A DNA stretch of 31,402 nt from Thermoleophilia bacterium (GCA_016844515.1 JAERMP010000005.1:1-31402), one strand, 5' to 3'; positions 7,353-14,873 are shown, counted from the first letter of the stretch. Notes: generated by a model from the sequence alone, not told the origin. Program-made: numbers and translations.

Positions 7353-8449
7353 CACAGCAAGGGTTCGAGGAGATCGTCGGGGGCCGGATCGCGAACTCGA
7401 AAGCTGGCTGGCTCGACGAGCAACACGAGATCGGTCGACGCGAACGTCAAGACACCCAAAGGGCCGCCGAGTCCCCTGGGCTGGCGCAATCGTTCGTGGG
7501 GACCGTGAACCTCGATCTCTCCACGCCGGAACTCACAGGCGCGGCGCTTGAGCTCATCCGAGAAAAGGACTCGATCCCGCTGACGCACCTCTTCCGCGAC
7601 GCGACCAAACGAGCGCAAGGCGCGATCGAGCGGGGCGACATCGAGGCGGAGCTCGGCGACGGGCTCGACAAGCTGGGGTGCCTCGCAGCGACATTTCTGG
7701 TCTACGAGCAACAGGAGTGGTTCGACCGAGTCGTTGCGACCTTCGCCCAGATCTACTCAATCGGGGTGCGGGATCAAGAGCAGGCGCGGTCGTTTGGGTT
7801 CTCGACGCAGATAAACCCGGCGACGCCCGCTCCGCGGATCTGGCTTGAGGTCATTCAACGCGTCTTTGCTGTGGGCGCGCTGGCGGTGCGGCTGAAGAAT
7901 TGGCCTGCAGTTCGAACACTCACACTTCAGTTGCCCGATCGGATCGATTACGGCTATGAGGTGAACTGGCTGCGTCACGCGCTCACCATGTCGAGTCGAG
8001 CGCAGCACCTCGATCACGTCGAGGATGGCCGGACGCTCTACATCAGCCTCCTCACGCTCGCCCGTGGACATGTCGAGAGGCTTGACTGTATGCGTCCGGA
8101 CGGCCTGGAAGGCGAGGACGACGCGATCTTCACTGCTCTTGCGCAGTTCGACGTGCTCTCGAACATCGTCGCGATCGGCGACACGGACAGCATTGATGCG
8201 AAGGTCTTCTACACGAACTTCGCACGCTTTCGCCAAGAGCGAGTCGAGCCGATCGTGACGAGGCTGCTTTCCGACGATCTAATGCGACAAGCGCTGTTTC
8301 CGCTCGGTGACGCGAAGCTCGCGGCCGCCCTCCTCGCCATTGCGACGATGGCGCACGCGGAAGGCATGAGGTACGACGGCTTCATGGGGTGGGGGCGTGG
8401 CAGCCCCGTCGGGGGTTTCATCGCGAAGCACGCTCCGTCCGACAGTTAG
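7346..8449 (+). CDS. Uncharacterised helical C-terminal part of the AlbA_2 protein (frameshifted)
   Basis: 367 codons from a nominal TTG overlapping the AlbA_2 stop by 7 nt. I do not recognise the domain. The product is soluble and mostly helical (SIPLTHLFRDATKRAQGAIERGDIEAELGDGLDKLGCLAATFLVYEQ...), with no membrane segment, Walker motif or nuclease motif visible. The segment just before the TTG reads PSSE in frame with it, which is the usual junction after the AlbA_2 RHG motif, so this is most likely the downstream two thirds of the same gene. If the gap is real, the fragment lacks its own ribosome binding site and is probably not made. Confidence 0.65.
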   Translation: MLTQQGFEEIVGGRIANSKAGWLDEQHEIGRRERQDTQRAAESPGLAQSFVGTVNLDLSTPELTGAALELIREKDSIPLTHLFRDATKRAQGAIERGDIEAELGDGLDKLGCLAATFLVYEQQEWFDRVVATFAQIYSIGVRDQEQARSFGFSTQINPATPAPRIWLEVIQRVFAVGALAVRLKNWPAVRTLTLQLPDRIDYGYEVNWLRHALTMSSRAQHLDHVEDGRTLYISLLTLARGHVERLDCMRPDGLEGEDDAIFTALAQFDVLSNIVAIGDTDSIDAKVFYTNFARFRQERVEPIVTRLLSDDLMRQALFPLGDAKLAAALLAIATMAHAEGMRYDGFMGWGRGSPVGGFIAKHAPSDS

Positions 8450-8587
8450 CTCGTCCCATGCGGGCCAGTTGTGGGCCAGTCGATGCCTCGATAGAGCGGA
8501 TTCCAGCGGATTCCAGCGGACGATCCTCTTACCGCCGGAGGTACCGCAATCGCTTTGCTAGAGGCGAATTATGCTTGGTAGAGCCAG

Positions 8588-8659
8588 AGCGGGCGATGGG
8601 GCTCGAACCCACGACACCTGGCTTGGGAAGCCAGTGCTCTACCACTGAGCTACGCCCGC
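8588..8659 (-). tRNA. tRNA-Gly (anticodon CCC)
   Basis: 72-nt cloverleaf on the minus strand. The 7-bp acceptor gcgggcg/cgcccgc, D arm gctc-agtggta-gagc, anticodon stem ctggc/gccag with loop TTCCCAA, and T arm gtggg-TTCGAGC-cccat all pair. The discriminator is U and the 3' CCA is not encoded. Anticodon CCC reads GGG glycine codons. Confidence 0.96.
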
Positions 8660-8667
8660 GCGCCTGG

Positions 8668-8673
8668 ATCTTA
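8668..8673 (-). promoter_or_regulatory. -10 element (TAAGAT) of tRNA-Gly
   Basis: TAAGAT on the minus strand ends 8 nt before the mature tRNA 5' end, predicting a transcript with essentially no 5' leader for RNase P to remove. Confidence 0.55.
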
Positions 8674-8767
8674 GCCGCCTTGCCAGTTGAAACAGGGCAA
8701 GCGCGTAACCCGCCAACACCTCGTTGCAGGGATGTCTTGCGTGCGTCGGAGGGTCGATAGCTGCGAC

Positions 8768-8905
8768 ATGATCTGGCCAGTTGCGGCACTGGCAGTCTTT
8801 GTCCTCGGCTTCGTCGTGGTCTACGGCTCCCTCGTCCAGTCTCGGCTTGCGGTAGGTCGGAACCGAAACGACTCAGGTCGGGCTCGCCGGGACATTGCTG
8901 GCTAA
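8768..8905 (+). CDS. Possible small single-pass membrane protein
   Basis: 45-codon ORF from ATG 8768. Residues 1-22 (MIWPVAALAVFVLGFVVVYGSL) form one strongly hydrophobic helix, followed by a polar basic tail (SRLAVGRNRNDSGRARRDIAG). A weak TAGCTG -10-like box sits 4 nt upstream. The frame extends upstream to 8687, but that extension looks non-coding. It lies alone between tRNA-Gly and the HIT gene. No family is recognised; existence as a real gene is uncertain. Confidence 0.35.
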   Translation: MIWPVAALAVFVLGFVVVYGSLVQSRLAVGRNRNDSGRARRDIAG

Positions 8906-8933
8906 GCGCCGATAAGTCGTTCCGCCCTGGAGG

Positions 8934-9419
8934 TCACTCCCAGGCTGCGCGCAGGCGATCCCGCGTCTCGAGCAGGTGCTCGGGGAGGACCTTCACGTCC
9001 GCGAGCACGGGCATGAAGTTCGTGTCGCCCGACCAGCGAGGAACGACGTGGAGGTGCACGTGGTCGGCGATCCCTGCGCCCGCGATGTGACCGAGGTTCC
9101 AGCCGAGGTTGAAGCCACCCGGGCCGTAGACACGACCCAGAACGTCGACGGCGGCGACGGCGAGCCGGTGGATCTCGAGCGCCTCGTCATCCGTCAGCTC
9201 GGCGAGCGAGCCGACATGACGGTTGGGGGCGACCATGAGGTGTCCGGACGAATACGGGTATTTGTTCAGGATGGCGACCACGGCATCGCCCGCGTGCACG
9301 AGGAGCGCCTCATCTTTGGCCAGATTCCCCGCAGCCTCTTCGCAGAACACGCACTCCTCATGCTCTGCCACCTGCTTGATGTACTCGAGCCGCCAGGGAG
9401 CCCAAAGTGGCCTCGTCAC
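8934..9419 (-). CDS. HIT-family nucleotide hydrolase/phosphorylase
   Basis: 161-residue histidine-triad protein. It begins with LWAPWRLEYIKQ, typical of the actinobacterial Ap4A-phosphorylase-like HIT subgroup, has a CVFC pair (residues about 23-26) that may bind zinc, and ends with the triad HVHLHVVPRW near residue 121. Such enzymes cleave dinucleoside polyphosphates or nucleoside phosphoramidates in the cytoplasm; the exact substrate cannot be read here. The GTG start at 9419 has TAGAAA (9426-9431, minus strand) 6 nt upstream and no Shine-Dalgarno sequence, so the mRNA is probably leaderless. It is divergent from the small membrane protein at 9487. Confidence 0.9.
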   Translation of the reverse strand: MTRPLWAPWRLEYIKQVAEHEECVFCEEAAGNLAKDEALLVHAGDAVVAILNKYPYSSGHLMVAPNRHVGSLAELTDDEALEIHRLAVAAVDVLGRVYGPGGFNLGWNLGHIAGAGIADHVHLHVVPRWSGDTNFMPVLADVKVLPEHLLETRDRLRAAWE

Positions 9420-9425
9420 ACAACG

Positions 9426-9431
9426 TTTCTA
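9426..9431 (-). promoter_or_regulatory. -10 element (TAGAAA) of leaderless HIT gene
   Basis: TAGAAA on the minus strand, 6 nt before GTG 9419; places the transcription start on or beside the start codon. Confidence 0.5.
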
Positions 9432-9472
9432 GCAAGCCGCCGGCCGACTTGCGCTCGGGCGCGCGTGCGGCA

Positions 9473-9478
9473 TAGACT
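9473..9478 (+). promoter_or_regulatory. -10 element (TAGACT) of leaderless small membrane gene
   Basis: TAGACT ends 8 nt before GTG 9487. The same hexamer recurs upstream of the amidase (6714-6719, minus) and pyrR (30524-30529). Confidence 0.55.
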
Positions 9479-9486
9479 CGCCGACA

Positions 9487-9696
9487 GTGAGCTATGCCTT
9501 GAAGCTGGCAGGAGCCGCAATCGCGATTCTCTTTCTCGGCGTGCTCGGGATCGTGATCTTCGGCAACATCTGGGCTCGCGTCGGGGTCGGCGCGGCGATC
9601 GTGGTCGTGTGTGGTGGCCTTCTCCTCTTCGCGTGGAACGTCGACCGTAAGGACAAGGCGAAGCGAGCTGGCATCGACGAGCTCCCTCGCGTCTAG
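9487..9696 (+). CDS. Small two-helix membrane protein
   Basis: 69 residues with two hydrophobic helices (about residues 5-26, LKLAGAAIAILFLGVLGIVIFG, and 30-50, ARVGVGAAIVVVCGGLLLFAW) and a basic C-terminal tail (NVDRKDKAKRAG). I recognise no family. The GTG start is set by TAGACT 8 nt upstream. It precedes the thermonuclease gene by 39 bases on the same strand, but the nuclease has its own TACCAT box (9716-9721), so they need not be co-transcribed. Confidence 0.6.
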   Translation: MSYALKLAGAAIAILFLGVLGIVIFGNIWARVGVGAAIVVVCGGLLLFAWNVDRKDKAKRAGIDELPRV

Positions 9697-9735
9697 CGTC
9701 GACGGCTCTCACCCGTACCATCGTCCGCAAGGGAC

Positions 9736-10260
9736 ATGTCCTCGCGGGTCGACATCGGTGTCTTGTTCACCCTGGTCGTGCTGCTCGCCGTTCCCGCGAC
9801 GACAGGTGCGAGGTCCGCTGAGAGCTCCCGCGCGACGGCAACGGTAGAGAGGGTCATCGACGGCGACACGCTCGTCGTTCGCGGGGGAGCGCGCGTGCGG
9901 CTCATCCAGATCGACGCTCCGGAGGCAGGAGAGGAGTGCTACGCGGGCGCCGCGACACGCGAGCTCGTCCGCCTTGCAGGTGCGGGCACACGCGTCGTGC
10001 TCGAGATCGATCCCGGGCTCGACCGGGTGGATCGGTACGGGCGCCTGCTCCGCTACATCCATACGGGCAGTCGGAACGTGAACCTCGAGTTGGTTCGTCG
10101 CGGAGCTGCGACGCCGTGGTTCTACGACGGAGACCGAGGTCGGTATGCCGCACGTCTCCTCACGGCCACGAACGCAGCGAGGACAGGGCGACGCGGGATG
10201 TGGGGGGCATGCCGGGTCTCGTGGAAGCCCGACGGCCCGGTCGATACCCAACCGAGGTAG
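9736..10260 (+). CDS. Secreted thermonuclease-family (SNase) nuclease
   Basis: 174-residue staphylococcal-nuclease-fold protein predicted to cleave nucleic acids with Ca2+. A hydrophobic leader occupies residues 8-25 (GVLFTLVVLLAVPATTGA), so it is exported. Core motifs follow: ATVERVIDGDT, RVRLIQIDAPE, the catalytic-loop equivalent DRYGRLLRYI, and NLELVRRGAATPWFYDGDRGRY. An AAGGGA sequence just before the ATG and a TACCAT box 14 nt upstream suggest a short leadered mRNA. Length and domain fit the family. Confidence 0.88.
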   Translation: MSSRVDIGVLFTLVVLLAVPATTGARSAESSRATATVERVIDGDTLVVRGGARVRLIQIDAPEAGEECYAGAATRELVRLAGAGTRVVLEIDPGLDRVDRYGRLLRYIHTGSRNVNLELVRRGAATPWFYDGDRGRYAARLLTATNAARTGRRGMWGACRVSWKPDGPVDTQPR

Positions 10261-10397
10261 AGCCTCACTCGTCCGAGGGACGTTCGACTCCCGAACCCGG
10301 ACCTTCGGTGCGGCGACTCAGGACCTCAAGTGGGCGCTCGTGGAAGCCGATGACGCTGAACTGTGACCCTGTAGCCGAGACGAAGAGGGAGGCGGCG

Positions 10398-10601
10398 TTG
10401 ACTGCGGCCCAGTTCGAACTAATTGACGAGACGGAAGCTGAAGCGATCCTGCGGTGGCGGTTCGAAGAGCTCGTCCGCGCCGGCTACGACATCGGATCTG
10501 CGCTCGTTCTCGCGTCTCATGTAGAGATCGATTTGCACAACGCGTCGGCGCTCACGCGTCGCGGCTGCCCTCCCGAGACGGCACTCCAGATTCTCCTGTA
10601 G
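10398..10601 (+). CDS. Small conserved hypothetical protein
   Basis: 67 residues from TTG 10398, chosen because GGGAGG (10387-10392) lies 5 nt upstream. An in-frame ATG at 10350 would add 16 residues and lacks a ribosome binding site. The product (FELIDETEAEAILRWRFEEL... VLASHVEIDLHNASALTRRGCPPETALQILL) is acidic and helical. It resembles short hypothetical proteins I associate with Thermoleophilia genomes; no function is known. A strong terminator follows directly. Confidence 0.65.
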   Translation: MTAAQFELIDETEAEAILRWRFEELVRAGYDIGSALVLASHVEIDLHNASALTRRGCPPETALQILL

Positions 10602-10615
10602 AAGCGGCGGCAACA

Positions 10616-10659
10616 CGGGCCGGGCCCCGATGCGGCGGGGGACCGGCCCGCTCTTCTTT
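10616..10659. terminator. Intrinsic terminator between convergent genes
   Basis: CGGGCCGG (10616-10623) pairs with CCGGCCCG (10643-10650), with further CCCC/GGGG pairing inside, followed by a T-rich tail ctcttcttt. It separates the small + strand gene from the MBL-fold gene on the minus strand. Confidence 0.75.
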
Positions 10660-10666
10660 GGGCCTC

Positions 10667-11359
10667 TCAGACTGCGAGGGCCTTGGCGAGCGCTTCGTGT
10701 CCGTGGCTCAGCACCGGTTCGCCGTGGGAGACGAGCACGAGCTCGACCGGCAGATCGAGCAGCGGGAGTAGAGACTCGCGCTGGGCCTCGGCCGTGACGC
10801 CCTCGGTGAGCCATGAGTCAGGGAGGACGCACAGCCCGCCGTCCGCCGCTCCGTCGATTACATCGGCCGGAACGAGCGCACGGTGCTCGGGGATCCAGAG
10901 GACGACTTCTCCGGGCAACACCGTCGCGTACGCCTCGACGCCTCCGGGAAGTGCATTGCCAGGTTCGAACCAGTTGTTCACTACCCGAGTGCGCTGCAGC
11001 ATCTCCGCTCGTGATCCCTCGGGGGCCCAGACGCGAGTGCTCGAGTAGCGGGCGAAGATCTCGGGCGCGCTGCGTACGTGGGACATCCACTCCTTGGCCA
11101 AGGTCAGGATGACATCGAGCGAGTGCCCTGTGCGTGTCATGTCGGATTCGAGGAGCTCCCAGAACCGGTCGGCGTCCTCGGTGCCAGCAGGCGGTGCGAG
11201 CGGGTCGATCAGGACGAGAGCGTCCGGCGTCTCGAGGTAGACGCAGCCGACCTTGGGCCCCCAATGGAGCCCCTCCTCGGAGATCCAACCTTCAGCTGGG
11301 CAGTCAGGGTGATCGATTGCCCAGCGCCGTAGGCCGGGCCGGAGCTCGGTCATCACCAC
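10667..11359 (-). CDS. MBL-fold-like protein with degenerate metal site
   Basis: 230 residues with the layout of a metallo-beta-lactamase-fold hydrolase: VGCVYLETPDALVLIDPLAPP (strand then DPL), a middle segment VILTLAKEWMSHVRSAPEI where active enzymes have T-H-x-H-x-D-H, VVLWIPEHRALVPADVI, and VELVLVSHGEPVLSHGHEALAKAL at the end. The canonical HxHxDH is absent, so metal-dependent hydrolysis is doubtful; the substrate is unknown. The start GTG 11359 is supported by TATACT 7 nt upstream; ATG 11353 is the alternative. Confidence 0.75.
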   Translation of the reverse strand: MVMTELRPGLRRWAIDHPDCPAEGWISEEGLHWGPKVGCVYLETPDALVLIDPLAPPAGTEDADRFWELLESDMTRTGHSLDVILTLAKEWMSHVRSAPEIFARYSSTRVWAPEGSRAEMLQRTRVVNNWFEPGNALPGGVEAYATVLPGEVVLWIPEHRALVPADVIDGAADGGLCVLPDSWLTEGVTAEAQRESLLPLLDLPVELVLVSHGEPVLSHGHEALAKALAV

Positions 11360-11366
11360 CTCGCGG

Positions 11367-11372
11367 AGTATA
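11367..11372 (-). promoter_or_regulatory. -10 element (TATACT) of MBL-fold gene
   Basis: TATACT on the minus strand, 7 nt before GTG 11359; fits the leaderless pattern seen elsewhere in the window. Confidence 0.5.
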
Positions 11373-11493
11373 GGAACGCTCAGTACGGGGTGAGAGCGGG
11401 CGCTCTTCAGCCAGCGCTTCTAGTGGACGCGTCCGCAAGTACGGGGGTGTGCCTGGCGGCCCGCAGACGCGTCGCATCCCGTCGTCCTCAGTC

Positions 11494-11519
11494 GCCCCGA
11501 TACCTTCTGGTATCGGGGC
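11494..11519. terminator. Perfect 11-bp hairpin
   Basis: gccccgatacc (11494-11504), loop TTCT, ggtatcggggc (11509-11519). It has no U-tract. It lies in the 256-nt gap between the MBL-fold gene start and the 3' end of the secreted protein gene; it may be a back-up terminator for the latter or a structured site. The rest of this gap holds only a GGACGCGTCC palindrome (11425-11434). Confidence 0.5.
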
Positions 11520-11579
11520 TCCCTGCGTCCTAGGGCTGCTCGGTCTGCGAACCGCCAGAAGTCAGCTCGAGCCACGTTC

Positions 11580-11608
11580 AGGCCCGGCCGTGATGCGGCC
11601 GGAGGCCC
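11580..11608 (-). terminator. Hairpin downstream of the secreted protein gene
   Basis: ggcccggccg-tgatg-cggccggaggccc, a GC-rich stem with a small bulge, begins 8 nt beyond the stop of the minus-strand gene at 11616. Position suggests termination, though the U-tract is poor. Confidence 0.5.
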
Positions 11609-11615
11609 GATCAGC

Positions 11616-12521
11616 TCATGCCACTCGGAACGTGAACGCCTTCCTGAGCGACGCACCCGCAGTGCTGACGGTCATCGTCCCTCGGAGCAGCTTTCCCTTC
11701 GCGCTCCGCGGGACCGTCATCGAGCAGTGCGCTCGGAGGGATGCAAAACGTCCTGTTGCCCGCATCTTGGCCTTCCCAATACGGGCGGTGCAGGCCACCT
11801 TGCCAGACGTGACAATCGTCTCGGTATCCGAACGCGTGACGACCGTGCTCACAACGAACCTCTTCCCCGCCTTCGGTGGCAGCGGCGTCCCTGCAAGTCC
11901 TAGCGCCGTGAGCGTCGGCGGGGGCGGAGGCGGAAGTCCTTCCAGGTCGTAGACGAAAGGGTCCTCGAAATCGAAGGGGTCAGGTGCGAAGTCGACGACG
12001 CCGGCGGATCCATTTGGCTCCGCGGTGATCGCGGCAACAAGGAACGTGAAGCCCCGCGTGTCGAAAAGCTCGCTCCTCGGCACGGTGATCGTCGCGACAC
12101 CTCCGGTGAAGCTCGCCGTCGCGTTCGTGGAGGTCACCTCGACCATCTCTCCCTCGAGTTCGTCCAAGCGCTCGAAGAGAAGCTGTGTGACTCCGGGCGG
12201 AAAGACGCCCATGCCCAACACGGCCTCGTCGCCCTCTAGGCCGGTGCCGCGATTCTTGTCGAGGTCGAGCAGGATTGCGACCAAGGACACGGGAGTGAGC
12301 GTCTGCGCCGTGACGGTGATCCTGAAGGTCACCACGCCGTCCGGGGTGTTCGTCACCTCGATCGCCGTGATGTCTGGGATCGAGAGCCCGGTCGTGTCCG
12401 CGCCCTCCGGAACGACGATCGTGTCGCCCGTCGGGTCCGCGAAGGTCGCGGCGAGGGCGCTCGCGGCAGCGAGTCCGAAGACTGCGATCGCGAATGCACA
12501 TGCTGTCCACCCGACCTTCAC
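11616..12521 (-). CDS. Secreted hypothetical beta-rich protein
   Basis: 301 residues with a signal peptide at 1-24 (CAFAIAVFGLAAASALA then ATFADP). An N-terminal beta-rich domain (ADPTGDTIVV... PDITAIEVTNTPDGVVTFRITV) resembles secreted actinobacterial domains whose function I do not know; it contains DLDKNRGTG, possibly a cation-binding loop. A proline-rich hinge (LPPPPPPT, about residue 203) leads to an Ig-like C-terminal domain with a conserved cysteine pair (KVACTARI ... RAHCSMTV). The GTG start has a GGAGG sequence upstream and TACGGT (12550-12555, minus) as a likely -10. No partner genes are evident. Confidence 0.75.
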   Translation of the reverse strand: MKVGWTACAFAIAVFGLAAASALAATFADPTGDTIVVPEGADTTGLSIPDITAIEVTNTPDGVVTFRITVTAQTLTPVSLVAILLDLDKNRGTGLEGDEAVLGMGVFPPGVTQLLFERLDELEGEMVEVTSTNATASFTGGVATITVPRSELFDTRGFTFLVAAITAEPNGSAGVVDFAPDPFDFEDPFVYDLEGLPPPPPPTLTALGLAGTPLPPKAGKRFVVSTVVTRSDTETIVTSGKVACTARIGKAKMRATGRFASLRAHCSMTVPRSAKGKLLRGTMTVSTAGASLRKAFTFRVA

Positions 12522-12559
12522 GAAGCCTCCTCCTCTACGGATCTGCTCACCGTACTCGG

Positions 12560-13549
12560 CTAGAGCCAGCGCTTCCAGCGGAAGAAGCCGAGCGTGGCCG
12601 CGGCGACGACCGCGAGCGCGCCGACGATCACCCAGAACGCCTCATGCGTCCCCTCGCCGGGGAAGAGGACGTTCATCCCGAAGAGCCCCGTGACGAGCGT
12701 GAGCGGCAGGATGGTCACGCTGATCACGGTCAAGAGGCGCAGCACGTCGTTCTGGCGGTGCGAGATCACCGACTCGTTCGTCGACTCGAGCCCCTCGACG
12801 ACCTCCTTGTAGTTGTCGAGGAGGTCCCAGATGCGCTCGGCCGAGTCCACGATGTCGTCGAAGTAGAGCTCGAGCTCCTCGGGGAGGAAGGCCTCGACGC
12901 GGCGCTCGAGCACGCGGAGCGTCGACCGCTCGGGCTTGATGATCTTGCGGTACGAGATGATCTCCTGCTTGACGTTCGAGAGGTCGCGGACGACCTCGTA
13001 CGAGCGCCCTTCGAACATCTCGTCCTCGATGACGTCGAGCTTGTGCGCGATCTTGTCGAGGATGGGGAAGCAGTAGTCGAAGAGGTCGTCGAGAACCTCG
13101 TACAGAAGACGCCCCGATCCGCGGGCGAAGAGGTGCTCACGGAGGCGCTCGTCCTCCTCGCACCGCCGGAAGAGGCGCGTGACCGGGAGCAGCTCCCGGT
13201 TCGGCACCGTGACGACGTAGTCGTGCCCGATGAAGATGTCGAGCTCGGCGGCGTTCAGCCGCTGGACGGCCTGGTCGAAGACGGGGAAGTGGAGGACGGC
13301 GAACAGATAGCCGTCGTCCTCGTAGTCGTCGACCTTGGGCCGCTGGCGCTTCGAGACGATGTCCTCGACGTCGAGCGGATGCCAGCCGAAGCGCTCGGCG
13401 AGCGTCAGCGCCGTCTCGACGTCCGGCGCGACGACGTTGACCCAGGTGAGGCCGCTAGCGGAGAGCTCGTGGACGAGCGGCGCGGGACGTACGACGACCT
13501 GACCCGTGCCACGGGCCCGTGAGCGTCTTATGCGGGGCAGATTCGGCAC
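12560..13549 (-). CDS. corA: CorA-family Mg2+/divalent cation channel
   Basis: 329-residue CorA-type magnesium/cobalt channel of the inner membrane. The soluble funnel domain (LTWVNVVAPDVETALTLAERFGWHPLDVEDI...QRPKVDDYEDD) is followed by long helices (about 150-265, RTLRVLERRVEAFLPEELELYFDDI) and two C-terminal membrane segments. The signature GMN is present in TGLFGMNVLF, and the chain ends in the basic FRWKRWL. The N-terminus is uncertain: GTG 13549 has neither a Shine-Dalgarno sequence nor a -10 at the usual distance, whereas TAGAAT plus ATG sits 34 nt upstream in a different frame (see the separate entry). Confidence 0.9.
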   Translation of the reverse strand: MPNLPRIRRSRARGTGQVVVRPAPLVHELSASGLTWVNVVAPDVETALTLAERFGWHPLDVEDIVSKRQRPKVDDYEDDGYLFAVLHFPVFDQAVQRLNAAELDIFIGHDYVVTVPNRELLPVTRLFRRCEEDERLREHLFARGSGRLLYEVLDDLFDYCFPILDKIAHKLDVIEDEMFEGRSYEVVRDLSNVKQEIISYRKIIKPERSTLRVLERRVEAFLPEELELYFDDIVDSAERIWDLLDNYKEVVEGLESTNESVISHRQNDVLRLLTVISVTILPLTLVTGLFGMNVLFPGEGTHEAFWVIVGALAVVAAATLGFFRWKRWL

Positions 13550-13583
13550 GGGTACTGAGAGGGTCGTCCTGCGTCAGAGCCAT
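13455..13583 (-). CDS. Possible corA leader peptide (or true corA start after a frame error)
   Basis: 42-codon ORF starting at ATG 13583 and overlapping the first 95 nt of corA in another frame. TAGAAT (13591-13596, minus) lies 7 nt upstream, the same geometry as the leaderless genes in this window, so transcription should start here. The peptide (MALTQDDPLSTRAESAPHKT...) is unlike any family I know. Either it is a translated leader affecting corA, or the corA frame contains a one-base error and this is the real N-terminus. Confidence 0.3.
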   Translation of the reverse strand: MALTQDDPLSTRAESAPHKTLTGPWHGSGRRTSRAARPRALR

Positions 13584-13590
13584 GTTCGGG

Positions 13591-13596
13591 ATTCTA
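13591..13596 (-). promoter_or_regulatory. -10 element (TAGAAT) upstream of corA
   Basis: Near-consensus TAGAAT on the minus strand in the 65-nt gap between MFS and corA genes; predicts a start at or next to ATG 13583. Confidence 0.5.
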
Positions 13597-13614
13597 CCCG
13601 TGGTGCCTTCCTCA

Positions 13615-14868
13615 TCAGGCCGACGCCGGGACCGCCGCGGGCGTGCGACGCGCCCGATCCGGGAGCGTGCCTTCGACGAGAAGCGCCACGCCGCCGCCGA
13701 GAGCACAGAGAGCTGCCGCCCCGAGCCAGACGCCGTTCGGCGAGAGCTCGAGGCCGATTCCGCCGATTGCGGGACCGAGCGCGAACCCCAACTGCCAGGA
13801 GAGCGCGGACAGGGCCATGTAGCGACCGAGCAGGCGAGGCTCCGCGAGATCGGCGACGAGCGGCGCCTGAACAGTGCCGTGGAGGCACTGGCCGACAGCG
13901 AAGACGATCATCGCCGCGGTGAGGAGCCAGATGGCGGCCTGTGGCGACGCTGACCCCGCCAGGGGCACGATCGCCCAGGCTGCAGCCCACAGTGCGCCAA
14001 GGAGCGCCAGCGTTGGCATCCGTCTCCGACCGCGGGCCAGGCGCGCGAGTGGAAGTTGGGCGAGCACGATGACGACGGTGTTGACCAAGAACAGCAGCCC
14101 GATCTGCGTCTCCGTGAGACCGGCTTCGTTCTTCGCATACACGGGGAGAACGTCGAACCCGGAGAAGCCCGCGAAGATGAACAGCGCGTTGAGACCGATG
14201 ACGGCGACGAACGCGCGGTGACGCAGGACGTCGCGATACGAGCCCGAGCGGCCCGGCCCGTGCGCCCCACCTGCGAGTGCCGGCTCGGGCACGAGCGCGA
14301 GCATCACGCCGCCGTAAACGAGAAAGGTGGCCGCGTCGAGGAGGAAGAGGACGGTGAACGACGTGGGCGAGTCGGTCGCAGCGATCAGGCCGCCGGTGAG
14401 CGCGCCGAGGCCGATGCCGAGGTTCATCACCACGCGCTGCATCGCGAAAGCTGCCGGGCGCTGCTCCGCGGGCGTGAGCCCTGCGATCAGCGTCGACTGG
14501 GACGGCCAGAATCCGCCGACGCCGATCCCGCTGACCGCTGCGACCACGAAGCCCTGCCAGGGCTCGTGCACGAGCGGGTACGCGGCATAGCCGATCGTGA
14601 GGATCCCGAGTGAGAGCGCGAGCATGTTCTTGCCGCCGAAGCGGTCGATCTGGGAGCCGAAGATCGGGCCGGCGACGATGCTGACCAGCGCGTGGGCGGC
14701 GACGATCAGCCCGGCCACGGCGAGGCTGATCCCCCGCACGTTGTGCAGGTAGATGAACATGAACGGCAGCACGATCCCGTTCCCGAACGAGTTCACCAGC
14801 CCACCGACCTGGAGCGTCGCAACCGACCGCGGGAGCGGAGGGAAATACGTGCGGAGGAGGCCGTGCAC
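13615..14868 (-). CDS. MFS transporter
   Basis: 417-residue major facilitator superfamily permease with about 12 hydrophobic helices. The loop motif after helix 2 is GSQIDRFGGKNMLALSLGI (family G-x-x-x-D-R-x-G-R-K-like). Further features are VGGFWPSQSTLIAGLTPAEQRPAAFAMQR and a central charged loop (PEPALAGGAHGPGRSGSYRD) between the six-helix halves. It resembles drug/metabolite efflux members, but the substrate cannot be inferred. The GTG start has TAGTGT (14875-14880, minus) 6 nt upstream and no ribosome binding site. It is divergent from the aminotransferase gene with only 19 bp between start codons. Confidence 0.88.
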   Translation of the reverse strand: MHGLLRTYFPPLPRSVATLQVGGLVNSFGNGIVLPFMFIYLHNVRGISLAVAGLIVAAHALVSIVAGPIFGSQIDRFGGKNMLALSLGILTIGYAAYPLVHEPWQGFVVAAVSGIGVGGFWPSQSTLIAGLTPAEQRPAAFAMQRVVMNLGIGLGALTGGLIAATDSPTSFTVLFLLDAATFLVYGGVMLALVPEPALAGGAHGPGRSGSYRDVLRHRAFVAVIGLNALFIFAGFSGFDVLPVYAKNEAGLTETQIGLLFLVNTVVIVLAQLPLARLARGRRRMPTLALLGALWAAAWAIVPLAGSASPQAAIWLLTAAMIVFAVGQCLHGTVQAPLVADLAEPRLLGRYMALSALSWQLGFALGPAIGGIGLELSPNGVWLGAAALCALGGGVALLVEGTLPDRARRTPAAVPASA

Positions 14869-14873
14869 CGTGA

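Noticed and set aside
8450..8587. Short direct repeats (gcggattcca twice plus gcgga, 8496-8520; gggccagt at 8462 and 8473) next to tRNA-Gly as a possible att site
   Set aside because: No copy of the tRNA 3' end was found to the left, and no integrase or phage gene is present.
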